Shown here: positions 25,656 to 35,653 of the stretch, in pieces
Layout: each line of letters starts with the position of its first letter
Numbering within the stretch: the stretch's first letter is position 1
Source: Paraburkholderia sp. Tr-20389
Lineage (GTDB): Bacteria; Pseudomonadota; Gammaproteobacteria; Burkholderiales; Burkholderiaceae
Assembly: GCF_017104565.1 (NCBI RefSeq)
Contig: NZ_JAAGPD010000042.1
Coordinates: 38,726 to 102,725 of the forward strand
DNA length: 64,000 bases
Reading direction: 5' to 3'
Notes under the pieces: generated by a model
Told to the model about the DNA's origin: nothing
The model's database searches: none
What the model saw: the letters and a program-made list of their open reading frames with translations, nothing else
Program-made: the position numbers and the translations under genes

Positions 25656-26394
25656 GTCTGCGACGCGGCGTTGCCGGTTTGGTTTTTTTCGCTTTCGCTG
25701 GCATCCGCGTGATGTATTCGTGCTTCATGCGTTGCCCCTGTGCGGGGCGGCACCTACTTTTCTTTGCAGCGGCAAAGAAAAGTAGGCAAAAGAAAGCCGC
25801 TCACACCGCTAGCCCGTATGTTCGCCCAGGGGCTCTCAACGTCCCCGTCCTTCGCGCGGCATCGCGCTATTTCATGCGCGTTGCCAACGTTCCTGGATTC
25901 GCGTCACCCACTTCACACTCCCGCGTCACGTACCTCGTTACCAGACCTTCACCGCCGCCCAGGTGGCAAACTGTGTGTAGGCCATCGCGACGGAAGTGCA
26001 CCACTCCGGACTGAAAAGCGGGACCACTACATCCTAGAAGCACGAACGCGTAAGGTGCGACAAGCTACACACAGTTTGCCACCTGGGCGGCGCAGACGGG
26101 TCGCTGCCGCTGGCTGCCTGCGGGTGATTGGAGTGGGTGATGCGCCTGTTCAAGGCGCTGGCAACGGGCGCAAAAAAGCGTGTTGCCGTGTGGAGTGCGG
26201 GACCCGTAGGGGGCCCGCAGGCAGGAAGAAGGATTGGCGGTGTTAGCGGCTTTCTTTTGCCTACTTTTCTTTGCCGCTGCAAAGAAAAGTAGGTGCCGCC
26301 CCGCACAGGGGCAACGCCAGCAAACCAGAGACATCACGCGGACGCCAGCGAAAGCAAAAACAAAAACCAAAACCGGCAACGCCGCGTCGCAGAC
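25656..26394. repeat. Nested palindromic intergenic element, copy 2
   Basis: A 739-bp element between the DUF1488 stop (19 nt away) and the convergent purine permease stop (8 nt away). Terminal inverted repeats GTCTGCGACGCGGCGTTGCC (25656) and complement (26375-26394) are perfect and extend to about 25 bp. An inner pair, 25731-25801 versus 26245-26315, is a perfect 71-bp inverted repeat by eye. A third perfect 27-bp pair lies at 25953-25979 and 26066-26092. Its ends differ from those of copies 1 and 3, yet match each other. Confidence 0.87.
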
Positions 26395-26402
26395 AAAAGA
26401 AT

Positions 26403-27704
26403 TTACTCAGATCCGAGATAAAAGAACCGAAACAAAAACACAGCAGCAATGATCCACACAACGAACTTGACCTGGCGAGCCCGCCCAGTGAGCAATTTCA
26501 AACCAGCATAAGAAATAAATCCAAACGCGACACCATTCGCGATGGAATACGTGAAGGGCATCATCAAAGCGGTGAGTGCAGCGGGCACGACTTCAGTGGC
26601 GTCATCCCAGGGCAGATCGGCCATTTCCCGCAGCATCAAACACGACACATACAGAAGAGCCGGTGCCGTCGCGTAGCCAGGCACAACGCCAGCCAGCGGC
26701 GCAAAGAACAGCGCGAGCAAGAACAGCACGCCAACCGTAATTGCGGTAACGCCAGTGCGCCCGCCCGCCTGTACCCCCGAAGCACTCTCGATGTAAGCCG
26801 TCGTCGACGACGTACCCAGCACCGACCCCGCGAGAATCGCAGTGCTATCCGCCAGCAACGCGCGGTTCAATCGATGCATCTTGCCGTGCACCAGCAGTCC
26901 CGCGCGATTCGCGACACCCATTAGCGTGCCCGTCGCATCGAACAGTTCGACGAGGAAGAACACCAGAACCACGTTGAGCACGCCTGTCGACAGCGCAGCC
27001 TTGATGTCGAGCTGGAACAGTGTCGGCGAGATCGACGGCGGCGCGGACACGATCCCGCGAAACTCGTTGCCGCCGAAGAAGAAGCTCAGAATCGTCACGC
27101 CGACGATGCCGATCAGGATAGCGCCGCGTACGCGCAGGAAGTCGAGCGTGACGATCGCGAAGAAGCCAATGATCGCGAGAATCACATGCGGATCGTGCAG
27201 GTTGCCGAGCGTAACGAGCGTCGCCGGGTTGCCCGTGACGATGCCCGCCGTCTTCAGCGAAATGATCGCGAGAAAGAGGCCGATGCCGCCCGTGATCGCA
27301 ATGCGGATCGAATGCGGAATGCCATTGACGATCACTTCCCGCACGCGAAAGAGCGTGACGATCAGGAACAGACAGCCCGAGATGAACACCGCGCCGAGCG
27401 CGGCCTGCCACGTGAAGCCCATGCCCTTGACGACCGTGTACGCGAAATACGCGTTCAGACCCATGCCGGGTGCGCACGCAATCGGGTAGTTCGCATAGAA
27501 GCCCATGATCAGCGAAGCGAGCGCCGCGACGAGACACGTCGCAACGAACACCGAGTCTTTCGGCATGCCCGCATCGCCGAGAATCGCCGGGTTGACGAAG
27601 ATGATGTAGGCCATTGTGAGGAACGTGGTGATGCCCGCGAGCACCTCCACGCGCAGGTTCGTGCCTGCTTCGTCAAAGCCGAAATACCGTTTTACGGAGT
27701 CCAT
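26403..27704 (-). CDS. NCS2-family purine permease (AdeP/GhxP type)
   Basis: The 433-residue protein has 12-14 hydrophobic helices and COG2252 hallmarks: an N-terminal YFGFDEAGTNLRVEVLAGIT, CAPGMGLNAYFAY, and GTSSTTAYIESASGV in the middle. Members are proton symporters for adenine, guanine, hypoxanthine or xanthine. No purine riboswitch is visible in the 374-bp upstream gap. The gene ends 8 nt from element copy 2. Confidence 0.92.
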   Translation of the reverse strand: MDSVKRYFGFDEAGTNLRVEVLAGITTFLTMAYIIFVNPAILGDAGMPKDSVFVATCLVAALASLIMGFYANYPIACAPGMGLNAYFAYTVVKGMGFTWQAALGAVFISGCLFLIVTLFRVREVIVNGIPHSIRIAITGGIGLFLAIISLKTAGIVTGNPATLVTLGNLHDPHVILAIIGFFAIVTLDFLRVRGAILIGIVGVTILSFFFGGNEFRGIVSAPPSISPTLFQLDIKAALSTGVLNVVLVFFLVELFDATGTLMGVANRAGLLVHGKMHRLNRALLADSTAILAGSVLGTSSTTAYIESASGVQAGGRTGVTAITVGVLFLLALFFAPLAGVVPGYATAPALLYVSCLMLREMADLPWDDATEVVPAALTALMMPFTYSIANGVAFGFISYAGLKLLTGRARQVKFVVWIIAAVFLFRFFYLGSE

Positions 27705-28078
27705 GAGCCGAGTCTCTCGTCGTGTGAATGTCGTTGGTAACCGCTTGTTGTGCCGCGTCTCGTGCCGCTTCGTGACTGCCCGTGGGCGGATTTAATCACG
27801 ATTGTTCAGCAAATACCGCATTTGCCGCGCGCGCGTGTAGCCGAAGCAACACTCGATAGTCGGGCGGCGAAGTCAAACGCGGATTTTGCTGGCGGAGGGC
27901 CGTGATGATACCTGAGCCGGCGCTTCAGGTCGGATTACGAGCGGAACGGGAAGGGATGCGGGAAGACGAGGGGAGGCTTGTGCAACGCGTCGATGCCCGG
28001 CGCTGGATAGACAACGCAATACGTGACGCGCTCTGCGATTTGAAGCACGCGCGTCACGCACGCATCGATCGAACGGAA
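27705..28078. other. Intergenic stretch without a recognisable gene
   Basis: A 374-bp leader upstream of the purine permease. I see neither a protein-coding frame of good quality nor a purine-riboswitch core. It probably holds the permease promoter. Confidence 0.5.
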
Positions 28079-28330
28079 CTACTGCTGCGTGCCTTGAGCT
28101 TGCGCGCGATGCTGCGCGACGATGCGGCCCGCCGCGATCGCATTGGCCGGATAGTTGATCCAGTCGAGCGGATCGTAGCCAGCCTTGCGCCATTCGACGA
28201 GATCGGCCTTCACTTCGGCGCGTGTCTTGGGCGTGTTCTGGTCATACGCGCGCGATGTCTGCGCAAATGCGGACGACACGGCTGCTGCGCCGATGAGCGC
28301 GCCCAGAACCATACGAGGAATCAGCTTCAT
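28079..28330 (-). CDS. DUF4148-family periplasmic protein
   Basis: The 83-residue protein has a signal peptide (cleavage after SAFA) and the DUF4148 core KTRAEVKADLVEWRKAGYDP followed by a tail rich in Ala and Gln. This family is abundant in Burkholderiales, and its function is unknown. It is monocistronic here. Confidence 0.85.
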   Translation of the reverse strand: MKLIPRMVLGALIGAAAVSSAFAQTSRAYDQNTPKTRAEVKADLVEWRKAGYDPLDWINYPANAIAAGRIVAQHRAQAQGTQQ

Positions 28331-28476
28331 GGCAGGGGCCCTGAAAAGTTAGGATGACCCCCTTATTTTAGGTTCTGTATCCGCATTGAGTAAGGTTCGT
28401 AACTGAAATGAACCGTTGCTCACTTTGCGCCAAATGGGCTCTGCCAGCCGCATCAATCATGCGTGCAGGGTCGACG

Positions 28477-29256
28477 CTAGCCCATATGCTGAGAAGGCTT
28501 GCCCATTCGATCGAGTACGGCCGTCAACAGATCGACGGGCAGCGGAAACACGATCGTCGAGTTCTTGTCGGCGGCAATGGTCGTCAGCGTCTGCAAGTAG
28601 CGCAACTGCATCGCCTGCGGTTGTTGCGCGAGCATCTGCGCGGCCTGCAACAGCTTCTCCGACGCCTGCAACTCGCCCTCGGCATGAATCACCTTGGCGC
28701 GGCGCTCGCGCTCGGCTTCTGCCTGACGCGCAATCGCGCGGATCATCGTTTCGTTGATGTCGACATGCTTGATCTCGACATTCGATACCTTGATGCCCCA
28801 CGCGTCCGTCTGCGCATCGAGCACCCGCTGGATATCGGTGTTCAGCTGCTCGCGCTCGGAGAGCAGTTCGTCGAGGTCGTGCTTGCCGAGCACGGCGCGC
28901 AGCGTGGTCTGCGACAACTGGCTGGTCGCTTCGAAGTAACGCGCGACCTGAATCACCGCGCGCTCCGGATCGACGACGCGAAAGTACACGACAGCATTCA
29001 CCTTGACGGACACGTTGTCGCGCGTGATCACGTCCTGCGGCGGCACGTCGAACACGACGGTGCGCAGATCCATGCGCACGACCTGCTGCACGACGGGGAT
29101 GATCAGCACGAGGCCCGGGCCCTTGACCTTCCAGAAGCGGCCGAGCATGAACACGACGCCGCGCTCGTACTCGCGAAACACGCGTACCGACGAAGCGACC
29201 AGCACGATCGCCAGAAGAATCAGGATGCTGCCGAAGCCGAAAGTGAAACCGATCAT
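28477..29256 (-). CDS. Slipin / stomatin-like SPFH (band 7) membrane protein
   Basis: The 259-residue protein has an N-terminal membrane hairpin (residues 6-28), an SPFH domain ([20 protein letters not shown], then [20 protein letters not shown]) and a C-terminal helical oligomerisation segment rich in charged residues. It is coupled to the upstream nfeD gene by an ATGA overlap. NfeD-slipin pairs are thought to form membrane quality-control complexes in which NfeD cleaves the slipin C-terminus. Confidence 0.92.
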   Translation of the reverse strand: MIGFTFGFGSILILLAIVLVASSVRVFREYERGVVFMLGRFWKVKGPGLVLIIPVVQQVVRMDLRTVVFDVPPQDVITRDNVSVKVNAVVYFRVVDPERAVIQVARYFEATSQLSQTTLRAVLGKHDLDELLSEREQLNTDIQRVLDAQTDAWGIKVSNVEIKHVDINETMIRAIARQAEAERERRAKVIHAEGELQASEKLLQAAQMLAQQPQAMQLRYLQTLTTIAADKNSTIVFPLPVDLLTAVLDRMGKPSQHMG

Positions 29257-30938
29257 GTGCGTTCTCCTTGTGATGAGGCCGGGTTCGCGGGCACGACGGT
29301 GAGCATGAGGCCGCGCCGCCCGGTCACGCGCACCGCATTGCCTGCCGCGAGCGGCGCGTTGCTGCAGACACGCCAGCGCTCGCCATGCACGCGCGCCCAG
29401 CCGACGCGCTCCGGCTCGCCATGCAGCAGGCTGTCGGACCGGACCTCGGCGCGGCTTTCCATTGAATCGGCATCGGCGGCGACCAGGCCGTCGTCGAGCA
29501 CGACGCCGACGCTGCCGATCATCGCCTCGGCACCCGTCACGACAGGCCGCCGCCGCGAACGCAGCACGAGGCTCGACACGCCGAAAATGAACAACACGCT
29601 GAATACGACGACGGCGGCGATCATCGGCAGCGGAATGCCATAGCCGGGCACATCGGTATCGATCAGCATCAGCGCGCCGATCGCGAACGCGACGATACCG
29701 CCGAAGCCGAGCGCGCCGAAGGTCGGCAGAAACGCTTCGGCGATCAGAAACGCCAGACCGAGGAAGATCAGACCGAGACCCACGTAATTGACGGGCAGCA
29801 GTTGCAGCGCGAACAGGCCCAACAGCAGGCTGATCGCGCCCGCGACGCCGGGCAGCACGAAGCCGGGATTCGCGAACTCGAAGAACAGGCCATACATGCC
29901 GATCATCAGCAAGATCAAGGCCACGTTCGGATCGGTGATGACGGCGAGGAAGTGGTTGCGCCAGTCCGCTTCGAGCGTGACGACGGGCGCGTGCGCCGTC
30001 GTCAGGTGCTGCGCGCCGGCTGCCGTGTCGTAGGTGCGGCCGTCCAGTTGCCGCAGCAGATCGGGAAGGTCGCGCGCAATGATGTCGACCACTTTCTGCT
30101 CGAGCGCGTCGCGCGCCGACAGGCTCACGGCTTCGCGCACCGCGCGCTCGGCCCATTCCACGTTGCGGCCGCGCAGTTGCGCGAGGCCGCGGATATACGC
30201 CTGCGCGTCATGAAGCTGCTTGCGCAGTTCCGTCGACTGACTGTCGAGCGCGAGCGCGCCCGATGCAGCATTGTCCCTGGCGGCCGGGCTCGATGACGGG
30301 CTCGACGAAGGCGCTGCGCCCGGCAACGCGGGCGGCTGGCCAGGCCGGGGCGCATCCTGTCCGCCGATGCCCAGCTGCACGGGCGACGCTGCGCCGAGAT
30401 TGGTACCGGGCGCCATCGCCGCGATGTGGCTTGCATACGTGATGTAGGTGCCCGCGCTCGCGGCGCGCGCGCCGCCGGGCGCGATATAGGTTGCGACGGG
30501 CACGGGCGACGCGAGAATCGCCTTGATGATCTGCCGCATCGAGGTGTCGAGTCCGCCTGGCGTATCGAGTTGCAGTACGGCGAGTTGCGCGTGGTCCTCC
30601 GCCGCGCGGGCGAGACCGCGCACGATGAAGTCGGCAGTGGCGGGGCTGATCGCGCCCGCGACGGGAATCACGACTACGCTGCCGGGCGCGATGGCCGGCT
30701 GCGCAGCATCGGCGCAAGGGCCGAAGATTGCCGCGCAGCATACCGTCAACGCGAGCAGCAGTGCTCGCCGCAACGGTGTGCACGTGCCATGGGCGACGAC
30801 GCGTAGCGCGCGAGCCCATGCAGTGCGGACCTCGGCGGCCGCAACTGCACCGTACGCGCTGCGATTCGCGAAGCATGCGCGACCGGACAAACGTCGCAAA
30901 CCCGCTTGCCGGATCGGGAGAAGCCGGTAGGTTCCCAT
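29253..30938 (-). CDS. NfeD-family membrane-bound ClpP-class serine protease
   Basis: The protein has about 561 residues. After a leader with a hydrophobic segment comes a ClpP-like protease domain with [16 protein letters not shown], containing the likely catalytic serine, and [10 protein letters not shown]. Several transmembrane helices follow (about residues 330-460), then a C-terminal OB-fold NfeD domain. ATG 30938 is chosen; an earlier in-frame start would overlap the AraC gene. The long form plus the overlapping slipin gene is the classic NfeD1b-slipin arrangement. Confidence 0.88.
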   Translation of the reverse strand: MGTYRLLPIRQAGLRRLSGRACFANRSAYGAVAAAEVRTAWARALRVVAHGTCTPLRRALLLALTVCCAAIFGPCADAAQPAIAPGSVVVIPVAGAISPATADFIVRGLARAAEDHAQLAVLQLDTPGGLDTSMRQIIKAILASPVPVATYIAPGGARAASAGTYITYASHIAAMAPGTNLGAASPVQLGIGGQDAPRPGQPPALPGAAPSSSPSSSPAARDNAASGALALDSQSTELRKQLHDAQAYIRGLAQLRGRNVEWAERAVREAVSLSARDALEQKVVDIIARDLPDLLRQLDGRTYDTAAGAQHLTTAHAPVVTLEADWRNHFLAVITDPNVALILLMIGMYGLFFEFANPGFVLPGVAGAISLLLGLFALQLLPVNYVGLGLIFLGLAFLIAEAFLPTFGALGFGGIVAFAIGALMLIDTDVPGYGIPLPMIAAVVVFSVLFIFGVSSLVLRSRRRPVVTGAEAMIGSVGVVLDDGLVAADADSMESRAEVRSDSLLHGEPERVGWARVHGERWRVCSNAPLAAGNAVRVTGRRGLMLTVVPANPASSQGERT

Positions 30939-31017
30939 CGTCGACGGCCGGGCGCGCGGCGACGGATCACGTTCGTATGCGGCGCGCCTGGCCTGAAAAA
31001 GCTGGCCTGTCTTAAGC

Positions 31018-32076
31018 TTAGTCGGATTCCGCGGGTTCCGCGCGGCGGGACATACCCGTGCCCGGCGCTGCATTCACCGCCCGATAATCCGCCGGCCGCA
31101 TCCCCGTCCACTTGCGGAACGCACGATGAAACGCACTCGGCTCCGCAAAGCCGAGCGTCGCAGCGATGTCGGCGATCGGCCGGCCGCCGCGCTGCAGTTC
31201 CGTGATCGCGATGTCGCGCCGCAAGTCGTCCTTGATCGACTGGTACGTATAGCCTTCCTGCTTCAGATGCCGGCGCATCGTCGCCTCGGCGACGTGCAGG
31301 CGTTGCGCCATCTCGTCGGAGCCGGGCCACGCGGCCATCGGCAGCGCACGCAACGTTTTGCGCACGCGTGCCGCGAGCGAGCCGGGATTGCGGTACTTGA
31401 TGATGAAACTCGCGGGCGCGTCGCGCAGGAAGGGCTTGACGGACTTCGTGGTCTGCACGACAGGCAGGTCCAGAAAGCCGGGTGCGAGGTCGACGTACGA
31501 CTCGCGTTGATCGAACGACAGGTCGTCGCAGAACATCAGCCGGTATTCGTGCGCGGCGGGCGGCTCCGCGCAGCGAAAGCGCGCTTCGATCAGCGGAATG
31601 CGCCGCCCGACCAGCCAGCACACCAGTCCATAAACCAGAATGAAGTACGTTGCGTAGGCAAACATGGCCGGCTGCGGCGCGCCGTCCCGATGATCGAATG
31701 CGAGGCGCACGCAGTCGTCGCGTTTGACGATCTGCACGCTCATGTCGTCGAGGACGAGGCGCATGAAGCCGACCGCGCGCGCCAGCGCCTGGCCGCCGTT
31801 GCGCGCGGTCAGCGCCATCTGCGTCATCGCGATGAAGCTGCCGCTCTTCATCGCGTGGGAATCCTGGCCGAAGAACTCGTCGTCGAGTGCGCGGGCGATG
31901 TTGGCCCACAGCGCGCCGTATTGCGCGGGCGTGACGCGGCTCTTTGCGCTGCCGAGCATCTGCGGCGCGATGCCCGCCGTCTCGACGATGGGCAGCACGT
32001 CGACGCCGCGAGCCCGAGCGAGCGCCAGCGTTTCTTCGACGAGACTCACGGAGATCGTGCCTCTTTCGGCTTTCAT
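31018..32076 (-). CDS. AraC-family regulator, probable regulator of the valine/mms operon
   Basis: The 352-residue protein has an N-terminal ligand-binding domain of the type often called Arabinose_bd-like (about residues 20-205) and a C-terminal AraC helix-turn-helix (MAQRLHVAEATMRRHLKQEG, then ADIAATLGFAEPSAFHRAFR). It is divergent from the acyl-CoA dehydrogenase gene across a 282-bp region. MmsR, an AraC protein, activates mmsAB in Pseudomonas, so this is a reasonable functional counterpart. The link is inferred from position. Confidence 0.85.
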   Translation of the reverse strand: MKAERGTISVSLVEETLALARARGVDVLPIVETAGIAPQMLGSAKSRVTPAQYGALWANIARALDDEFFGQDSHAMKSGSFIAMTQMALTARNGGQALARAVGFMRLVLDDMSVQIVKRDDCVRLAFDHRDGAPQPAMFAYATYFILVYGLVCWLVGRRIPLIEARFRCAEPPAAHEYRLMFCDDLSFDQRESYVDLAPGFLDLPVVQTTKSVKPFLRDAPASFIIKYRNPGSLAARVRKTLRALPMAAWPGSDEMAQRLHVAEATMRRHLKQEGYTYQSIKDDLRRDIAITELQRGGRPIADIAATLGFAEPSAFHRAFRKWTGMRPADYRAVNAAPGTGMSRRAEPAESD

Positions 32077-32358
32077 GCAGTCGGGATCCTTGTGTCGGCA
32101 GGAAGGCTGCGTTTCGTGCGTTCTTCGTGCGTTCTGGCAAATGCGCTCACATTGACGGCAATGCGCGCCTCGTAGTGCCCGCCATTTTGCCGCATAGGCG
32201 AGGCTGCCGGTATCCGGATATGGCAAATGCGCTCACGCAGATTGATCGAACGCGGCATCGAATCCCGCTTTCGCGCCGCCTACACTGGGTGCCATCGAAC
32301 GCGCCTTGTGTGCAACGCAGCAGGCGCGTCAGCCAAACCGGAGAGGACACGCAGACAC

Positions 32359-33492
32359 ATGGACGAGTTCTATACCGACGATCAGCGGATGATCCGCGAC
32401 GCGGCTCGCGACTTTTCGGTCGAATGCCTCGCGCCGAACGCAGCGCAATGGGACCGCGAAGGCGCGTTGCCTGCGCAAGTCGTCAGACAGATGGGCGAGC
32501 TTGGTTTTCTCGGCATGATCGTGCCGTCCGAATGGGGCGGCTCGTATACCGACTACATCGCGTATGCGCTCGCGCTGGAAGAAATCGCCGCCGGCTGCGC
32601 TGCGTGCGCGACGATGATGAGCGTGCACAACTCGGTCGGCTGCGGTCCGATCCTCAATTTCGGCAACGACGCACAGAAAGACCGCTATCTCGCCGACCTC
32701 GCGACGGGCAAGCGCATCGGTGCGTTCTGTCTGACCGAGCCGCACGCGGGCAGTGAGGCGAACAACATTCGCACGCGCGCCGTGCTCCGCGACGGCCAAT
32801 GGGTGATCAACGGCAGCAAGCAGTTCGTGACGAACGGCTCGCGCGCGAGCATCGCGATCGTGTTCGCCGTCACCGATCCCGAGGCGGGCAAGCGCGGCAT
32901 CTCGGCCTTCATCGTGCCGACGGATACGCCGGGCTTCAACGTCGGGCGGCCCGAGAGCAAGCTCGGCATTCGCGCCTCGGATACCTGTCCAATTTCACTC
33001 GACGATTGCGCGGTGCCCGAAGCGAACCTGCTTGGTGCGCCGGGCGAAGGCTTGCGCATCGCGCTGTCGAATCTGGAGGGCGGCCGCATCGGCATCGCGG
33101 CGCAGGCGATCGGCATCGCGCGTGCGGCCTTCGACGCAGCGCGTATCTATGCGAATGAGCGCATCCAGTTCGGTAAGGCGTTGAAGGAGCACCAGACCAT
33201 TGCCAACATGCTCGCCGACATGGCTACGCGTCTGAACGCCGCGCGGCTGCTCGTGCATCACGCGGCGCGGCTGCGCAGCGCGGGGCGGCCGTGTTTGTCG
33301 GAAGCGTCGCAGGCGAAGCTGTATGCCTCGGAGGTGGCCGAGGAGGTTTGCTCGAAGGCGATCCAGATTCACGGCGGTTATGGCTACCTCGAAGACTACG
33401 CGGTCGAGCGGCACTATCGCGATGCACGCATCACGCAGATTTACGAAGGGACGAGCGAAGTACAAAGAATGGTTATCGCGCGGCATGTTTGA
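32359..33492 (+). CDS. Acyl-CoA dehydrogenase (probable isobutyryl-CoA dehydrogenase)
   Basis: The 377-residue flavoenzyme has the ACAD motifs [14 protein letters not shown] and the C-terminal [11 protein letters not shown], whose Glu (about residue 363) is the catalytic base position. The CoA/FAD signature [13 protein letters not shown] lies just before it. It begins a co-directional series of valine-pathway genes, so its likely reaction is isobutyryl-CoA to methacrylyl-CoA. Substrate is inferred from context. A 92-bp tandem hairpin array follows its stop. Confidence 0.9.
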   Translation: MDEFYTDDQRMIRDAARDFSVECLAPNAAQWDREGALPAQVVRQMGELGFLGMIVPSEWGGSYTDYIAYALALEEIAAGCAACATMMSVHNSVGCGPILNFGNDAQKDRYLADLATGKRIGAFCLTEPHAGSEANNIRTRAVLRDGQWVINGSKQFVTNGSRASIAIVFAVTDPEAGKRGISAFIVPTDTPGFNVGRPESKLGIRASDTCPISLDDCAVPEANLLGAPGEGLRIALSNLEGGRIGIAAQAIGIARAAFDAARIYANERIQFGKALKEHQTIANMLADMATRLNAARLLVHHAARLRSAGRPCLSEASQAKLYASEVAEEVCSKAIQIHGGYGYLEDYAVERHYRDARITQIYEGTSEVQRMVIARHV

Positions 33493-33530
33493 GCGCAGAA
33501 TAATCCGCTAATAAAGCGCGATCGGCGCAG

Positions 33531-33898
33531 CGCGAGAGGGACCTGAGTAAGCGCTAAAGCGCTAACTCAGGCCGACTCCGCATGGGATCCGGGTAGGCGC
33601 TGAAGCGCCAACCCGGATCGACCGCGAGAGGGACCTGAGTAAGCGCTAAAGCGCAAACTCAGGTCGACTCCGCATGGGATCCGGGTAGGCGCTGAAGCGC
33701 CAACTCGGATCGACCGCGAGAGGGACCTGAGTAAGCGCTAAAGCGCAAACTCAGGTCGACTCCGCATGGGATCCGGGTAGGCGCTGAAGCGCCAACTCGG
33801 ATCGACCGCGAGAGGGACCTGAGTAAGCGCTAAAGCGCTAACTCAGGTCGACTCCGCATGGGATCCGAGTAGGCGCTAAAGCGCCAACTCGGATCGAC
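33531..33898 (+). repeat. Four-unit 92-bp tandem array of alternating hairpins
   Basis: Four units with an exact 92-bp period (unit landmarks ACCTGAG at 33541, 33633, 33725, 33817). Each unit holds two hairpins: A, CCTGAGT-a-AGCGCT with its complement, and B, ATCCGGGT-a-GGCGCT with its complement, both with 2-nt loops and one internal mismatch. Hairpin B in unit 4 shows a paired change (GAGT with ACTC) relative to unit 1 (GGGT with ACCC); units 2-3 carry the G-U intermediate. The array ends beside the ligase start. Confidence 0.9.
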
Positions 33899-33910
33899 AT
33901 GGAGACGACA

Positions 33911-35617
33911 ATGACGGCAGCCCAAGGCTTTTTCGAAGCGCGCGACCTGTTGTTGCGCCATCGCACGGACTATGAGCGCGCATATAGCGAGTTCAGATGG
34001 CCGGAACTCGGGGAGTTCAACTGGGCACTCGATTATTTCGACGTCGTCGCGCAAGGCAATCACAATCCGGCGCTGTGGATCGTCGACGACGCCTCGCAGG
34101 AAGGGCTGAAGCTGTCGTATGCGCAGATGTCCGAGCGCTCGTCTCGGATGGCGAATTTTCTGCGTGGGCTCGGCGTGGGGCGCGGCGATCGCCTTCTGCT
34201 GATGCTGCCCAATCGCGTCGAACTGTGGGACGTGATGCTCGCGGCGATGAAGCTCGGCGCGATCGTGCTGCCCGCCACCACGCAACTGTCGCCCGACGAT
34301 GTGCGCGACCGCGTGCAGATCGGCGGTGCGAATGTCGTCGTGGTCGATAGCGTGGAGACGGCCAAGTTCGATGGACTCGACGCGGCGGTGAAACGCATCT
34401 CGGTCGGCGCGCCGCGCGACGGCTGGACGGACATCGCGGCCGCATACGAATCATCGCCAGCATTCACGCCCGACGGCCCGACGCGCGCTACCGATCCGAT
34501 GCTGCTGTACTTCACGTCGGGCACGACGTCGAAGCCGAAGCTCGTCGAACACACGCATCAGAGCTATCCCGTCGGCCATCTGTCGACGATGTACTGGATC
34601 GGCCTGCAACCCAACGACATCCACTGGAACATCAGTTCGCCGGGCTGGGCCAAGCACGCGTGGAGCTGCTTCTTCGCGCCGTGGAATGCGCAGGCCTGCG
34701 TGTTCGTCTACAACTTCGCGCGCTTCGTACCGAAGGAAACGCTGGATGTGCTGGTGCGCTGCAACGTCACGACGCTGTGCGCGCCGCCTACCGTGTGGCG
34801 CATGCTCGTGCAGGAACCGCTCGCGTCGTATGCCGTGAAGCTGCGCGAGATCGTCGGCGCGGGTGAGCCGTTGAACCCCGAGATCATCGAGCGCGTGCGG
34901 CATGCATGGAACATCACGATCCGCGACGGCTATGGGCAGACGGAAACCACCTGCCAGATCGGCAACCCGCCGGGGCAGCCGGTCGTGGCCGGCTCGATGG
35001 GGCGACCGCTGCCGGGCTATCGCGTCGAACTCGTCGACGCCGACGATCATCCCGTGACGGAAGGCGAAATCGCGCTGCCGCTCGATGTGCGTCCGCTCGG
35101 CCTGATGACGGGCTACGCGAACAATGCCAAGGCCACCGAACACGCGATGCGCAACGGCTACTACCACACGTCCGATGTCGCGATGCGGCGCGACGATGGT
35201 TATCTCGTGTACGTGGGCCGTTCCGATGACGTGTTCAAGTCGTCCGATTACCGGCTGAGTCCGTTCGAACTCGAAAGCGTGCTGATCGAGCACGAAGCGA
35301 TTGCTGAAGCGGCCGTCGTGCCGAGCAACGATCCGCTGCGTCTGTCGGTGCCGAAGGCATTCGTCACTGTGCGTCATGGTTTCGAAGCCGGCCCCGAACT
35401 CGCGCGCGACGTATTCCGCTTCTCGCGCGAAAAGCTCGCGCCATACAAACGCATTCGACGCCTGCAATTCAGCGATCTGCCGAAGACGATCTCCGGCAAG
35501 ATCCGCCGCGTCGAACTAAGGCGGCGCGAACTGGAGCGCACGGGCGAGCCCGCGCGTCTGCCTGACGAGTACTGGGAAGAAGATTTCCCCGAGCTTCGCA
35601 ACGGCAATGGCAACTGA
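33911..35617 (+). CDS. AMP-dependent acyl-CoA synthetase/ligase
   Basis: The 568-residue ANL-superfamily enzyme has P-loop LYFTSGTTSKPKLVEHT, the adenylate motif DGYGQTET, hinge region YVGRSDDVFKSSDYRLSP and C-terminal catalytic lysine motif PKTISGKIRR. ATG 33911 is preferred because GGAG lies 6 nt upstream, directly after the hairpin array; ATG 33899 is in frame. Within a valine/isobutyrate operon it may activate isobutyrate or another short branched acid to its CoA thioester. Substrate cannot be read from sequence. Confidence 0.88.
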   Translation: MTAAQGFFEARDLLLRHRTDYERAYSEFRWPELGEFNWALDYFDVVAQGNHNPALWIVDDASQEGLKLSYAQMSERSSRMANFLRGLGVGRGDRLLLMLPNRVELWDVMLAAMKLGAIVLPATTQLSPDDVRDRVQIGGANVVVVDSVETAKFDGLDAAVKRISVGAPRDGWTDIAAAYESSPAFTPDGPTRATDPMLLYFTSGTTSKPKLVEHTHQSYPVGHLSTMYWIGLQPNDIHWNISSPGWAKHAWSCFFAPWNAQACVFVYNFARFVPKETLDVLVRCNVTTLCAPPTVWRMLVQEPLASYAVKLREIVGAGEPLNPEIIERVRHAWNITIRDGYGQTETTCQIGNPPGQPVVAGSMGRPLPGYRVELVDADDHPVTEGEIALPLDVRPLGLMTGYANNAKATEHAMRNGYYHTSDVAMRRDDGYLVYVGRSDDVFKSSDYRLSPFELESVLIEHEAIAEAAVVPSNDPLRLSVPKAFVTVRHGFEAGPELARDVFRFSREKLAPYKRIRRLQFSDLPKTISGKIRRVELRRRELERTGEPARLPDEYWEEDFPELRNGNGN

Positions 35618-35653
35618 GTCCTGACACCGATATTGATCAAGGAGACACCGAGC

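Noticed and set aside
33531-33898. The 92-bp array as a CRISPR array
   Set aside because: The whole unit is repeated with no unique spacers, each unit contains two internal hairpins, and there are no cas genes.
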